Source: Sclerotinia nivalis (taxonomy: Eukaryota; Ascomycota; Leotiomycetes; Helotiales; Sclerotiniaceae). Taken from it: a stretch of 64,000 nucleotides of DNA. Position numbers and translations under genes: made by a program. The stretch spans positions 1,860,001-1,924,000 of the forward strand of contig JAPEIS010000015.1 in assembly GCA_029531795.1 (NCBI GenBank). Reading direction: 5' to 3'. Positions 50,251 to 60,921 of this stretch are shown one piece after another (the first letter of the stretch is position 1; each line of letters begins with the position of its first letter). Under the pieces are notes generated by a model. That model worked only from the letters and a program-made list of their open reading frames with translations. It did not search any database and had not been told where the DNA came from.

Positions 50251-50311
50251 TGTTAGAACATGTGATGCTCGCTAGTACTAGCTTCCGCACTAGCACTTCA
50301 TCTCTTCAAGC
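50251..50311 (+). repeat. Copia-3 5' LTR, left half (little mutated)
   Basis: It reads TGTTAGAACATGTGATGCTC and onward to CTTCAAGC. Against the same 61 bases of the 3' LTR it differs at ten sites, nine of them C-to-T or G-to-A if this copy is ancestral and one a C/G transversion. It ends with the left copy of the LINE target duplication. Confidence 0.9.
50299..50311. other. Left target-site duplication of the LINE
   Basis: The 13 bases catctcttcaagc recur exactly at 56148-56160, on the other side of the LINE. The intact 3' LTR holds a single copy. Confidence 0.9.
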
Positions 50312-50880
50312 ATACACAACATTATCGAAGAATTGAATTTTTCGAAAAACGCGTTTATTATCGCGTTTCATTGATCAATCGATCGTTCTTACCATCTATA
50401 GGATTTAAAAACGAAACTTTTCAGTTCCAGTAGGCGCTATATGGATACATTTCCATCATTATACTTTCCGTTTCCTCGATCTTTTCTCTTTTTCAGTTTC
50501 TGATCAATATAATCAATGTTATTACTAATAGAGCAAACGAAGACTAATAGATCTTTAGCTTTATTGTTCTATTATAGAATGAATGCTTTAATATCGAAGT
50601 AATTCGAGTTCTTTTTATTCGACTTTGTAAACCCTTGATTATATTTTATATCGATATCTTTTCTATTATAAACAAATACTTCGATTCATATATCAATAGA
50701 TTATATCCTTTTCAAATTACCAAACTTCTTATTATTTTTCCTATTTAATCAAATCCCAATTCTATATAATAAAAAACTACAATTCAATATCTTAAAGATT
50801 CTATTTATATTTAGAAAGCTATAATTCCAATTATACAATCTATAATTTCAAAAGTTGAAAGCTAATTTAAAACCCAATTT
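50312..50880 (+). other. LINE 5' untranslated region
   Basis: The first 160 bases keep near-normal GC and include acgcgtttattatcgcgttt and a cagttccagtaggcgctata segment. The rest is AT-rich with no clear frame. The promoter of such LINEs is normally internal, within this region, but no motif is identified. Confidence 0.5.
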
Positions 50881-51840
50881 AAAACTTTGAACAAAACCGA
50901 TATTTATCTTTTTATTTATATTAGATTCGATTACTTAATTCGAAAAATTGATTCCTTTATTATATTAAATATATTGAAAGAACAATTAGAAACTAATACA
51001 AAACTTTTTAAAAAAGTTCAAACAATAAATACTAGATTTGCATTATATATGAATTCTTTAATAAATTAAACAACTTTGGAAAACCTTTCAAATATAATTG
51101 AAAAAGTATTCGAAATTTGTAAAATCGAACGATAACAATTATAGATTATCTATCGATTGAATTCAATCGAATCGGAAACTATATTCGAGACTACCAATAA
51201 TAATACTAGATAACGAATAATTCAAGTAATTGAATTTATATAAAGTAAAGAATCCAATTTATATAATTCTATTTGGTTTTTGAACTTTTCAGTCTTGCAA
51301 TATATAACTCTTTTCAAAAACCTCTGGATTCTAGAGATTACAACTAACATTTCTTAGATCGTTTTCAAATCTAAGATAATCCAATACATTTGATACTTTC
51401 AATAGTATAATATTCGAGCTTATTTTTATTCTGAAAAATACCGAATCTGTAATACAATTGAATATATATATAAAAAAATCATTTTATTAAATATAATACA
51501 ATTTATAATTGTTTAACAAGATATCTATATTGCGATAAATTTTATTTAGTAAATAATCCTAAGTGCTTTTTTTGTTTTATTATCAAAAACTCCAAATCCA
51601 AAACAAAAAAGCAAGTTATCCAGAAAATATCAAAGATAATTAGAATCAAAACTTGTATTAATACAAAATGCTTTAAAGTTTCAAAAGCTGATTCTCCAAT
51701 AAAAGAATTCATTATCTTTTCAATCTCAATTCGAATTATCCAGATATTATTCTTATTAGTTTTATCCCTTTTTAATTTTTCCAATCGTTTTATTATATTA
51801 AAAACCGTTTCTTTTCCGATTCTATTTGATATATAATCCA
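50881..51840 (+). pseudogene. LINE first open frame remnant (nucleic-acid-binding protein)
   Basis: The text starts near 50887 with MNKTDIYLFIYIRFDYLI and continues LKEQLETNTKLFKKVQ, which looks like a short coiled-coil. It then breaks up with many stops. Tad1-like elements carry here an RNA-binding protein that often has zinc knuckles. None can be read, so the call rests on position. The minus-strand opening 51542-51853 is a shadow. Confidence 0.45.
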
Positions 51841-51844
51841 AGAA

Positions 51845-54800
51845 CATTTTCAAAACCTTTGATCATTTTACAAGTTAATATAATTAAAAGTATTAGTTTT
51901 CATAAATTAGTATTTTCTTTAATTAATGATTCTTATATTAATATAATTCTGATTCAAGAATTTTATATATTCTCAGATATCTTATATCGAATTATTAAAT
52001 CCTATCCAATCTATAAAACTTTTATATTATTTAATAACTAGAAAATCTATCCTCGAGTAATATCTTATACTTACAAAAGAATAGATATTCGAGTTAACTA
52101 ATTTCGATTTATTTTCTTTTCTTGGGATTTATTATTTTTATATTTTTAATCTACAATTGATTCTATTCTTATAATTATTAATATTTATAATACTTCTAAA
52201 AGCAATTAAAATGAAAACTAAATAATAAAAGATTTATTCAATTTATTTTTTTCCTTTTTTAATTTTATATTTTTTGTAAGAGATTTGAATCTTTATTATA
52301 AAATAAGATTCTTTTTATTTTATATATTTTAATTTTATAGAGTTTTTTACAAATTGATTAGATAATCAATTTTTCAATCTTCTTTTCATAATTGATAAAA
52401 CTATTTACAATTTGGATAGTATTCTCAATCTTGTATTTCTTTTAAAATCATATATAATTAATACAATATTCGTTTTTTATTTTGATACAATTTTCGATTA
52501 CAAATCCTTATTAACAATTTTGAATTGAAATATAAGATTCAAAGATCCAATCCGAAGATTACAAATTGATATATTTGATGAAAAACTCTTTTCAATTCTA
52601 TTAATAGAAAATCTAATGAATTTAGATTTCCAATCTTTATCTACAATTTTTGATCTTGATAATCTAGTTTTGAATATCATTCAATCGATACAATTAATAT
52701 ATATAGGATCAGTTCAAAAATTATTCAATCGAAATATAGATCAACTATAATAGAACAAGGTCTACTAAACAATTGTTCAGGAAAACCAAACAAATAACTT
52801 TATAGAATCAAAACAGAATCTTTGAAAGATTATCAAGAAAACGAAAAAGGAATTCTAATTGTCTAAATTTGATTTAGTTAAAGAAATAAAGGATATCTTT
52901 AAAATAATAAAATGATATTAATCAATTAGAATATATCGAACTCTTTCTTTAGTAGATCCTTTAGATTATTCTTTTATTATAATTATTCAAATCAAAAAAG
53001 ATTTATTTATCAATAATCTATTAACAAATATAATTGAAATTAACAATATCTCTTTCGATTCTTTTATAATTTCTATTCGTTTTATTTTATTTCCTGAGAC
53101 TATAATTCAAGATATTCAAATTGCTATCTTTTGTACAGGTAATACAGTTTTTGATATAAACAAAATCCCAATCAAGATATTGTAATTAGTATAATTACAG
53201 ATTGAATCTAGTATTCTACAACTTTTTCAAAAATGCTTTGAAATAAATTATCATTCTGAATACTTTCGATCAACGATTATAACTATCATTCCAAAACCAA
53301 ATAAATCAGATTATACAAATTCCAAATCCTATAAATTAATAGCTTTATTCTCGATACTAAGAAAAGACTTTGAATATTTGATTATTAAAAAGATATCTTG
53401 GATTATTATAATCCTCAAAATATTAATTAAATAATAATTCAGAGTGTTTTCTTTATATTTATCGATAGATCTTATAATTTGTTTTATATATAATATAGAA
53501 ATGATCTTGAATTCAGATTCTAAAGCTACTTTATTAATTATAAATATCAAAGGTACTTTTGATATTATTCTTTCAAAATATTTAATCTATCGATTCAAAG
53601 AATAAGGATAACTTAACAATCTAGTTCGATAAATATAATCATTCTCTACAAATCGATTAGTTTATATTTGGTTTGATGATAAAATAGGGTTTAATATTAA
53701 TATTGAATATAGTTTGTTATAAGGTTTTTCAATTTCGTTTATTCTTTTTATAATTTATATAATCCTTTTGTTTTAATTGAACAATCTTATTCAAAGATTT
53801 GAATATACAAACGATATTATATTAATAGCTTTTTTTTTCAAGTTTACAATCTAATTGTAATCAATTACGATCTGAAATACTCGAGATTTTGAATTGAGAC
53901 AAATCTGAAGAAATCATTTTCGATCCTAAAAAATTTGAATTGATATATTTCTTCAAAAACTTCAGGAAAAATATCGAAAGTTTTATTATTCTTATAGAAA
54001 ATCTTTCAATAATAAAGAAACCAGACCCGTTAAAATAACAGAAAACCCATCTCGATAAGGAATCGAATTCCAAACCCCACATTCAAATCATTATAGCTAA
54101 AGTCTTTACAATTGCGAATACTTTGTACTTGCTTGAAAGGACAATTCAAAGTATTCCATTAATTTTGTTTCAAAAAGTGATTACTATTTATGTTTTGAAG
54201 AAATACTATTTTGTAATCGAAATCTAATAGTTTGATTGAATTAAGAAACGAAATCTAAATTTCACAATTTCGAATCAAATAAATAAACATTTGAAATTTT
54301 TGAATAAGATTATACTAATTAATATTCGAACAATCCTTTCTATATTCTATATAATTAATTCTATTGTTTTATATAAAGAATCAAATCTGATATCCTTTGA
54401 GATTGAACTCAATCTAATATTCTAAAGTTTTGTAGTCCGAATAATTCAACTTGACCTTAAATATCCCTTTCGAATCCGAATCAAAAATATCCTAATTAAA
54501 GTTAGTATCAGAACTATTGAATCAAAGTTTTCAAGAATTATCCTAGCTTTTCCAAAAGCCGAATATATTAATCCAATTATACTTTTTTTTGGAAAAACAA
54601 AGAATTATATATCATTACAGAAATCAGAATCAATAATCCTCTTGATCGTTCGAAAAAATAAATAACTAAAGATTTCGAAAGATTTATATTTACAATTCCA
54701 AAAAGTGATTTGTAAATCTTTTTTGATGATTTGAAAAGCGAAACTTTAAATAATATTATAGAAAATGAATCAATGATTTATTAATATAATCTGTAAATGA

Positions 54801-55560
54801 ATCGATAGATTTTCTTATTAAGCTGTAAATTGAAGTTTTCGATATCGAAGCAATTATAATTCTGAAAGGTATTCAAACAGCGATTCAACTATTCTCAACT
54901 AGATTTGCTATAAATCTTTGAATTTTCTTGAATAATCTGAAGATTGTTATACGTTTAGACTTTCATTCGATTAAATCCTTTCAATTTGTATTCGAAGAAT
55001 TCTGCAAATTAATTATAGTTTAGTCTTTCAAACTTCGTTTGTTATATACCTACCCTGGTTCAATTCGAATTCGATAAATTCTTGGATATTTAGATATCCC
55101 TGAAAACGAAACAATAAACAAAGTAGCTAAAAAGAGAACAGCATTTTTATTTCTATTTGATTCTATTTACACTTTTGTTTTTTTGAAAAGGATTGCTAAA
55201 TCGAATACTAAATTAATAAGATTAAGATTATAGATAATTATAGTATTATTAAATTATAATAATCTTTTTATAATTTATAACAATCAATCGATTATACTTT
55301 CTTTTGAACGAACGATATTAGAATATATCCTAGCAATTAGATCTCAATATAGCGATTTTGTAGTATATTATAATTGATTTAATTATAAAGACTCTTATAT
55401 TTTATATTTATATAGAAAAAGAAAATCCCTTTTTCATTTTTATTTTTGTAAAATTGGAAATGCTCAAAAGACTCTTTCGAAATTGTTATCATCTAAAACT
55501 ATTCTTTATTTTTTAAGAAATATAAAAGAAGCAACGAAACTAGCAGCTTGATTCAAATCT
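51845..55560 (+). pseudogene. LINE second open frame: endonuclease, RT, RNase H
   Basis: Endonuclease at 51850-52040: LIILQVNIIKSISFHKLVFS followed by INIILIQEFYIFSD (family LNI.Q.N......IILIQEPW). RT at 53220-53860: FRSTIITIIPKPNKSDYTN, SKSYKLIALFSILRKDFEYL, ATLLIINIKGTFDIILSKYL, LLQGFSISFILFIIYI and RFEYTNDIILIAFF. These are the blocks PKP.K..Y....YRPI.LL...GK..E, LDI.GAFD, PQGSPLSP.LF and YADD. The YADD box reads YTND, so one catalytic Asp is lost. RNase H near 55070: RTLGYLDIPENETINKVAKK (W.PGH..I.GNE.AD..AK). A tail CKIGNAQKT near 55455 stands for a C-x-C-G knuckle. The enzyme would nick the target and copy RNA there. Confidence 0.85.
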
Positions 55561-55626
55561 ACAAAATTTTATTAGGATATATATTCTCGATTCCCTATAC
55601 AATTTATAAATTAAAGGATTGTTTTG

Positions 55627-55766
55627 ATTTTATTTTATTTTATTTTATTTTATTTTATTTTATTTTATTTTATTTTATTTTATTTTATTTTATTTTATTT
55701 TATTTTATTTTATTTTATTTTATTTTATTTTATTTTATTTTATTTTATTTTATTTTATTTTATTTT
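55627..55766. repeat. Pure pentanucleotide microsatellite, 28 units of attttt-less ATTTT
   Basis: The unit is ATTTT, repeated 28 times over 140 bp without a single interruption. It lies just after the last readable codons of the LINE. The openings 55548-55769 and 55624-55818, reading Phe-Ile-Leu-Tyr repeats, are artefacts of the array. Confidence 0.95.
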
Positions 55767-56147
55767 TAGGTTTTCTTTATATAAAATATTAGAAAGATTG
55801 AGCTTGTATAAGTTTTAAAAAAAAATAAATAAAAAAAAACTTTATATTAATAAAACATACTAAAAAGCTCGATTGCGATAACAAAGAAAAGGAGATCAGA
55901 AATCGAGAGATCTAATTGTATTGTAAAGGACAATTGAAACATCTATCTAAGAGATTAACTCAATATATAATAACAATTATGTAAACTCTATTGAAGTATT
56001 TAGTATATATAATATTAGTAAACTTAAATTAATTAGTTAGAAATCCAGGGACCTTTCTTCTCTGGCATCCTTTATCCCAATTGGGAATTTAAGGCTTGTA
56101 TTTCGCACAGAGCCTCGGACGAAAAATAACACATATATATATACATA
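55767..56147 (+). other. LINE 3' untranslated region and tail
   Basis: AT-rich DNA with A-runs gives way at 56040-56125 to a GC-richer conserved-looking segment (gaaatccagggacctttctt onward to gcctcggacg). This contains a perfect 12-bp palindrome, tcccaattggga (56075-56086). It ends in an alternating TA/CA tail just before the target duplication. In LINEs the RT usually recognises such a structured 3' end; here that is inferred. Confidence 0.6.
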
Positions 56148-56216
56148 CATCTCTTCAAGCTGTACTATAAAATATTAGTTACATATATAATAATATACTT
56201 GAATGCCCTTTCAATA
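56148..56216 (+). repeat. Right LINE target duplication and right half of copia-3 5' LTR
   Basis: 56148-56160 repeats catctcttcaagc. 56161-56216 (tgtactataaaatattagtt to ccctttcaata) aligns with 60861-60916 of the 3' LTR, with the final CA mutated to TA. Unlike the left half, this piece is already AT-shifted. Confidence 0.88.
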
Positions 56217-56265
56217 GATTATAAACTCTATATAAATATATATATAGAGATTTGCTTATTACAAT

Positions 56266-57650
56266 ATGATATTATATTATATTCTTCTTCAGAATATATT
56301 ATTTATACACAAATCAATAATAGTATCTTTCAATTCAATCTCTGAATCTATTATAGTCTTTATGAAATGGGGCAATATCGAATTCAAGGAATTTTGTTTA
56401 CTTGTATTTAGTACAGCTGAAGTTATCGATATTATCAACAATACCGAAAATCAATCAGATCCTTCCGATCTAGATTATTCCGATACTTTATTTTATGATT
56501 ACAAAAAAAGAAAAATTTATATAATTGTTATATTCAATTTTAAAGTAAATACAATCTATCATTCAAGTCTTATTGAGTACATTGATAATCTCGATATTAT
56601 TTTTATATAGAAAACTTTCAAATTATATAATAATAATATTCATCTTTATTTCATTGCTAAAATTCGTTATCAATTTCTATTCGAAATCTTTGATTCCAAA
56701 ATACAAACTTTTCGAAACTTTGTCGAATGTCTTTTTCATTATCAATAACAAATTTCCAACAATACATAATCAATCAATTATGGAAAGGTTCATATTCAAT
56801 TTATAAATAAAATTCCCGAAACAAAAGGTTGATAAACAACAAAGATATTTATTCTTAATATTGATCAGAATCTTCAATAAAGAATGATAATTTTTAATAT
56901 TTATAAAAAACCAATTACTATTATAATAATCTACATTGATAACAATTATTCTAATATGAAAAGAAACAATCCAGGTCGAAAAAAACGAAATGCTTTTCGA
57001 GATAACAGAAATAGAAGCAGCAGCCGAGGATATAATGGAAACGATCATAGCAAATAAGATCGAAGCAATAATCGTAAAGATTATATATCAAATGAAGGAA
57101 TTGTAAAAGATCAATATCGATTTTATTATAAATATAATCATTATCAAAAGGATTACTGTATTTTAATAAAAATCAAAATATTTGCTAGAAAAAGTAAGAA
57201 AGGGAAGGATAATAATAACAATAATAAAAAAGCTAAAACTCAAATAACTGAAGAAGATCAATACAATGGTATTATCTATTCAAAGTCTGTTATATATATA
57301 ATTGATTCAAATACAGATTAGATATTTAATTCAAATGCTATTCAACATTTCATAAATCAAATTGACAATCTTGAATATACTCAATATTGGATTATTTTAA
57401 GGAATATAAAGATTGCAAATAATACTTATATTAAAAATATTGCATTTGGGAAAGCCAGGATTGATAATTTCGAACTTACAGATATTTGGTTTGTACCAGA
57501 ATTCAGAAATATACAATTAATATCTATTAAACTTTTTACATTGATTAAATATAAAGTTATCTTTGAAGAAGATTCAGTTTCTTGTTGGAAATTCGGACAA
57601 TTTCAATTCATTGCAAAACTTATATTTAGATTATATATAATCAAATAATC
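56266..57650 (+). pseudogene. Copia-3 gag and protease remnant
   Basis: The open first part (56266-56610) contains VFMKWGNIEFKEFCLL, IINNTENQSDPSDLDYSDTL and YHSSLIEYID, fitting a gag that begins with a Trp-rich core. Near 56955-57040 an Asn/Arg-rich stretch, KRNNPGRKKRNAFRDNRNRS, leads to a knuckle-like FYYKYNHYQKDYCI near 57120, with the first Cys pair lost. Protease follows at about 57300: IIDSNTD, stop, IFNSNAIQHFINQ, where the family has DSGAT.HI, so the Gly is lost. Then come FELTDIWFVPEFRNIQLISI and KVIFEEDSVSC. The frame is well kept compared with other elements in the window. Confidence 0.85.
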
Positions 57651-57759
57651 ATTTCAAATAAATATAACGAATTTTATTCTTCAAAACAACGAAAAAGAAA
57701 ATCTCGAAAAGACAAATACAGAATTAATATATCGATGTTTAAAATATCTCAATTACAAT

Positions 57760-58600
57760 CAAATAAATAAACTAAAGAAAAGATCTAAAAAATTGAAATT
57801 TGCTAAAAAATCCAAAACGAAAAGAAGAAGAACTTATAGATTATACCTTTCAAAACAAATAAAAGAGTATTTCAACAAAAAAACAATTGTTTATATATTC
57901 AAAAAGCTTCAATGTATATATTATAATTTCTCAGAAATTCTTTCTTTTTTAATAAATAAGAATAGATATTTTCTTTTTATTATAGATAATACTATAAGAG
58001 TTGATTAGATATATTATATAAAAAATAAAAAGGCTACAATAATGATTCCTATTTTAATAAATCTTATTAAGGAAATTGAAAACGAAACAGAAAAAAAAAT
58101 TGTAATTATTTATACAAATAATGGAAAAGACAAATTTGGTATAATATTTCAAAACAAATTCAAAAAATTTGATATACAATTCAAACCTTCTTCAAAAAAA
58201 AATATTCTATAAACAGAATCACCGAGAAATAAATTCAAGATATCAATATTAAATCTAAAAGTTTATTCAATCAAACAGATATATTAAACAATCAATAAGA
58301 GCTGACGACTCGTTATGCTATTTGGTTACACAACAGAGCTCCAATGAAAGCTCTACTATTCGGGAAATCAGGATTTTTATCTATAACAATAACTCCTTTC
58401 GAAATATATTACAATAAATTATCGGATTTCTCGAATCTATAAATGTTTAATTATAAAATATTCATTCTCAACCTTCAACATCCAAAAAAACTAACAAAGA
58501 AATTTCAATCACAAATATTAAAAAAAGATTTTGTATTTATTAAAATAGATATCATATTTATCTTCTATTTAATCTCTTTTCCAAAAAGATAATAAGAATT
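57760..58600 (+). pseudogene. Copia-3 integrase remnant
   Basis: The open piece 57793-58008 ends FSFLINKNRYFLFIIDNTIR, equivalent to P......G..Y.L.FIDD.TR; one Asp is now Asn. Next come VIIYTNNGKDKFGI (RTDNGGEF) and FDIQFKPSSKKN, then near 58310 TRYAIWLHNRAPMKALLFGK and TITPFEIYYNKLSDFSNL, equivalent to A.YL.NR.P.....TP.E.W..KKP....L. The patch 58290-58390 has near-normal GC and no stops. The enzyme would insert the cDNA. Confidence 0.85.
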
Positions 58601-60500
58601 GTAAATACTGATTTCAATAAATATAGTTTTTCATTTAAAGAAACTTCAATTAAATCAAAGTTTGATACAAATAAAGCAACTCTAAAGTTTAATACAAACA
58701 AAGCAACTTCAAAGTCTGATATAAACAAAGTAACTTCAAAATCTAATATAAATAAAAAAGCTTCAAAAGCTAAAAAGAGAAATCCATTATCTATAATAGA
58801 AAAGCTTCAACAAAAGAAAAGAAAAAAACCTTCGATATAAAAAGAGATCTTACAAATAGATACCAATATAATTAAAAGTTTATTGAATACTATCTACAAA
58901 TACTATTTGAAAAAGATTTTTAGTGATCAAGTTGTACAATAAATAAAACCCTTGAAAATTGTTATTGTTAATACTGAAAACTCTGTTCAAATCGATAATC
59001 TAATAGTACCTTTTGAAGTAATAAAATTTGAGAAGGTTATACAAGAAGACAATAAGCAATAATTAAAAGTTATCAAATCTGAATTGATTAGCTTTCAAAA
59101 AAACGGTATATTCGAGATTATATAAAGGGAAGTACTGGAAGACAAAAAATTGATGATTTCCAAATAAATTCTACAGAACAAAATGAATCAATTCAATAAG
59201 ATAATTAAACGAAAAACTAGATTTGTTATTAAAGGATATCTATAATAAAAAGATATCGATTTCAAAAAGATATTTATAGGAATTGGAAGATATTCTATAT
59301 TGAGAATTCTACTTACTAAAACTGTATTTAAAGATCTAGAAATAAATAATATAAATATAGATATTGCTTTTCTTAATAAGAAACTAATAGATATAAAAAT
59401 ATTAATAGAAATTCTATAATTCTTTAAAGAATTATTCCTTGAAATCAAAGAAATACTTCAAAAAAACCTTCAAGGAGTTAGAATTTTCTTCAAGCTTAAA
59501 AAATCACTTTATAGATTTAAACAAGCTCTAAGAATTTGATAATTAGTAATTAAGAAATTCTTTAAAGAATTAGATTTATTAGCTTCCTTTATAGATTCAA
59601 ATCTATTCGTTGGCAAAAATATATCTATTTTTTTATATATCGACGATATATTAATTATCGGGAAACGAATAGATATCAACAAAATCAAGAAAAGGATTGA
59701 TGAACGATAGAAATGCAAGGATTTAAGGTTTATTTAGGTATTTCTAGGACTTCAAATCGAACGAAATAAAACAAAACGAATCTTCAAAATTCATAATTCA
59801 AATTATACAAAAAAGATCCTTTAGCAATTTCAAATCGATGATTCTGTAAAAAAGAATCTATTATTTCTTTCAGGAATAGTTATTTATATAACAAAAATAA
59901 AAGAATTATTTGAAGAAGACAATAAGAATTTATATCTATAAATCGTAAATTCAATAATATACTTGGCAAATTGTAATTGGCTTGATATCTCTTTTACTAT
60001 AAAACAATTGATTAAAATTATATAATTATCTAAAGAATAATACTTTGTTTATACAAAGTATCTATTTTAATATCTTACAAATATAATCGATATTGATTTA
60101 ATATATTTAAAACGATTACAACAATTACTTTTCGAATATAATACTTTCATAAATTCTATATAAAGTTTTGAACAACAAAACAAATCAATTTAAGGCATTA
60201 TAATTATGAGATATAAAGAAACAATAGTTTGATCATTTACAAAACAGAAATCTATTTTTCAAAATACAATAAAAACAGAAATCATTATTACAAACGAAAG
60301 ATCTAAGGAATTAGTATAAATGGAAAAACTAATTCAGGATTTAAAGGAAAGATCTTCAATCGAATCATTTATTTCAATATTATATTGCGATAACAAAAGC
60401 AATATAGATTGAATTAAGGAAAATAAGTTTTATTACAAAACAAAGTATATTAATATTAGATGATACTATATTAGGGACAATATAATTGATACAAATAGAT
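58601..60500 (+). pseudogene. Copia-3 linker, reverse transcriptase and RNase H remnant
   Basis: A linker with four or five imperfect 39-bp Lys/Ser/Thr repeats (58655-58770) precedes RT. RT blocks in order: RKTRFVIKGYL then two stops for Gln and KDIDFKKIF (RY.ARLVAKGF.Q..GIDY.ETF), IDIAFLNKKL (DV..AFLNG.L), FFKLKKSLYRFKQALRI (KSLYGLKQAPR), LFVGKNISIFLYIDDILIIG (LYVDDILI.G) and KDLRFI. The YIDD box is intact at about 59636-59647. RNase H near 60200-60420 shows QKSIFQNTIKTEIIITNERS and LYCDNKSNI (CDN..A). Stops fall mainly at Gln positions. The minus-strand openings 59188-59448 and 59509-59718 are shadows. Confidence 0.9.
58655..58770 (+). repeat. 39-bp imperfect coding repeats in the copia-3 linker
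   Basis: The phrase aaagtttgatacaaataaag and variants (aagtttaatacaaacaaag, aagtctgatataaacaaag, aaatctaatataaataaaa) recur about every 36-39 bases, preceded by caacttca or caactcta. They encode a Ser/Lys/Asn/Thr-rich stretch between integrase and RT. Confidence 0.75.
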
Positions 60501-60797
60501 TTAGAATCTTATAGATTGTAGAAATCGATCAAATAATGGATATTCTTATCAAACAATTTATATACTCTGGTTTTTGTATATATTGTATTAGTTTAGAATT
60601 CGATATTGATATAGAATAATTGGGAGTATTCTTGTACTATAATATAAGCTTAGGATTATGGATTGCTGAATTTCTATAAGGAGATTAGGTAATGCGATTA
60701 TAACTGAAAATTAGAATATTGTTATAGAAGTTAATGAAGCTTTATTATATATTTTATATAATTCTTTAATGGTTATGATTTTTGATTATAAAGAGGA
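60501..60797 (+). other. Copia-3 RNase H end and 3' untranslated region
   Basis: The text thins out after the last RNase H words. The 3' end carries the polypurine tract aaagagga directly before the LTR, where plus-strand DNA synthesis would start. Confidence 0.55.
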
Positions 60798-60916
60798 TGT
60801 TAGAATATGTGATACTTGTTAATACTAGTTTCTACATTAGGACTTCATCTCTTCAAGCTGTATTATAGAATATTAGTTATACACATAATAATATATACTT
60901 GAATGCCCTTTCAACA
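60798..60916 (+). repeat. Copia-3 3' LTR, complete, 119 bp
   Basis: It starts TGTTAGAATATGTGATACTT and ends GCCCTTTCAACA, followed by the target duplication aaatt. It contains one uninterrupted copy of the LINE target catctcttcaagc. This proves that the LINE landed in the other LTR after copia-3 was in place. Confidence 0.92.
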
Positions 60917-60921
60917 AAATT

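Larger units (their letters stand above)
50312..56147 (+). mobile_element. Tad1-like LINE inserted in the copia-3 LTR
   Basis: This non-LTR retrotransposon of about 5.84 kb is flanked by an exact 13-bp target duplication. It has a GC-richer 5' end with acgcgtttattatcgcgttt, a poorly coding first frame, a second frame with endonuclease, RT, RNase H and a zinc-knuckle-like tail, a (TTTTA)n microsatellite, and a GC-richer 3' end closing in a cacatatatatatacata tail. Domain order and RT wording fit the fungal Tad1 clade. It looks full length, which is unusual because LINE copies are often 5'-truncated. Confidence 0.88.
50251..60916 (+). mobile_element. Copia-3, Ty1/copia element with a LINE nested in its 5' LTR
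   Basis: It is bounded by aaatt on both sides (50246-50250 and 60917-60921), with the empty site agatt preserved in block A. The 3' LTR (60798-60916, 119 bp) begins TGTTAGAATATG and ends CTTTCAACA. The 5' LTR is split by the LINE into 50251-50311 and 56161-56216, together 117 bp. A purine tract aaagagga ends at 60797, directly before the 3' LTR. The internal part (56217-60797) holds gag, protease, integrase, RT and RNase H in copia order. These are short LTRs for a copia element of about 4.8 kb. Confidence 0.92.

Noticed and set aside
50312..50390. Shared word aaaacgcgttt between the LINE 5' end and the Tc1 right end (30545-30560)
   Set aside because: The similarity is limited to about 20 imperfect bases, and the elements belong to different classes. 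It is probably chance or a common palindromic acgcgt word.
55548..55818. Two overlapping open frames of Phe-Ile-Leu-Tyr repeats
   Set aside because: They read through the pure ATTTT microsatellite, and the frame stays open only because the array lacks stops in those frames.
59188..59718. Two minus-strand open frames in copia-3
   Set aside because: Both are antisense to the clear reverse transcriptase text on the plus strand.
56266..60500. Alternative genetic code with TAA/TAG read as glutamine
   Set aside because: Stops do fall at Gln positions in copia-3 and Tc1, but they also replace Trp and Arg. Catalytic Asp residues have changed to Asn, and start codons and LTR ends show the same C-to-T and G-to-A change. 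A mutator explains all of this; a recoding would not.
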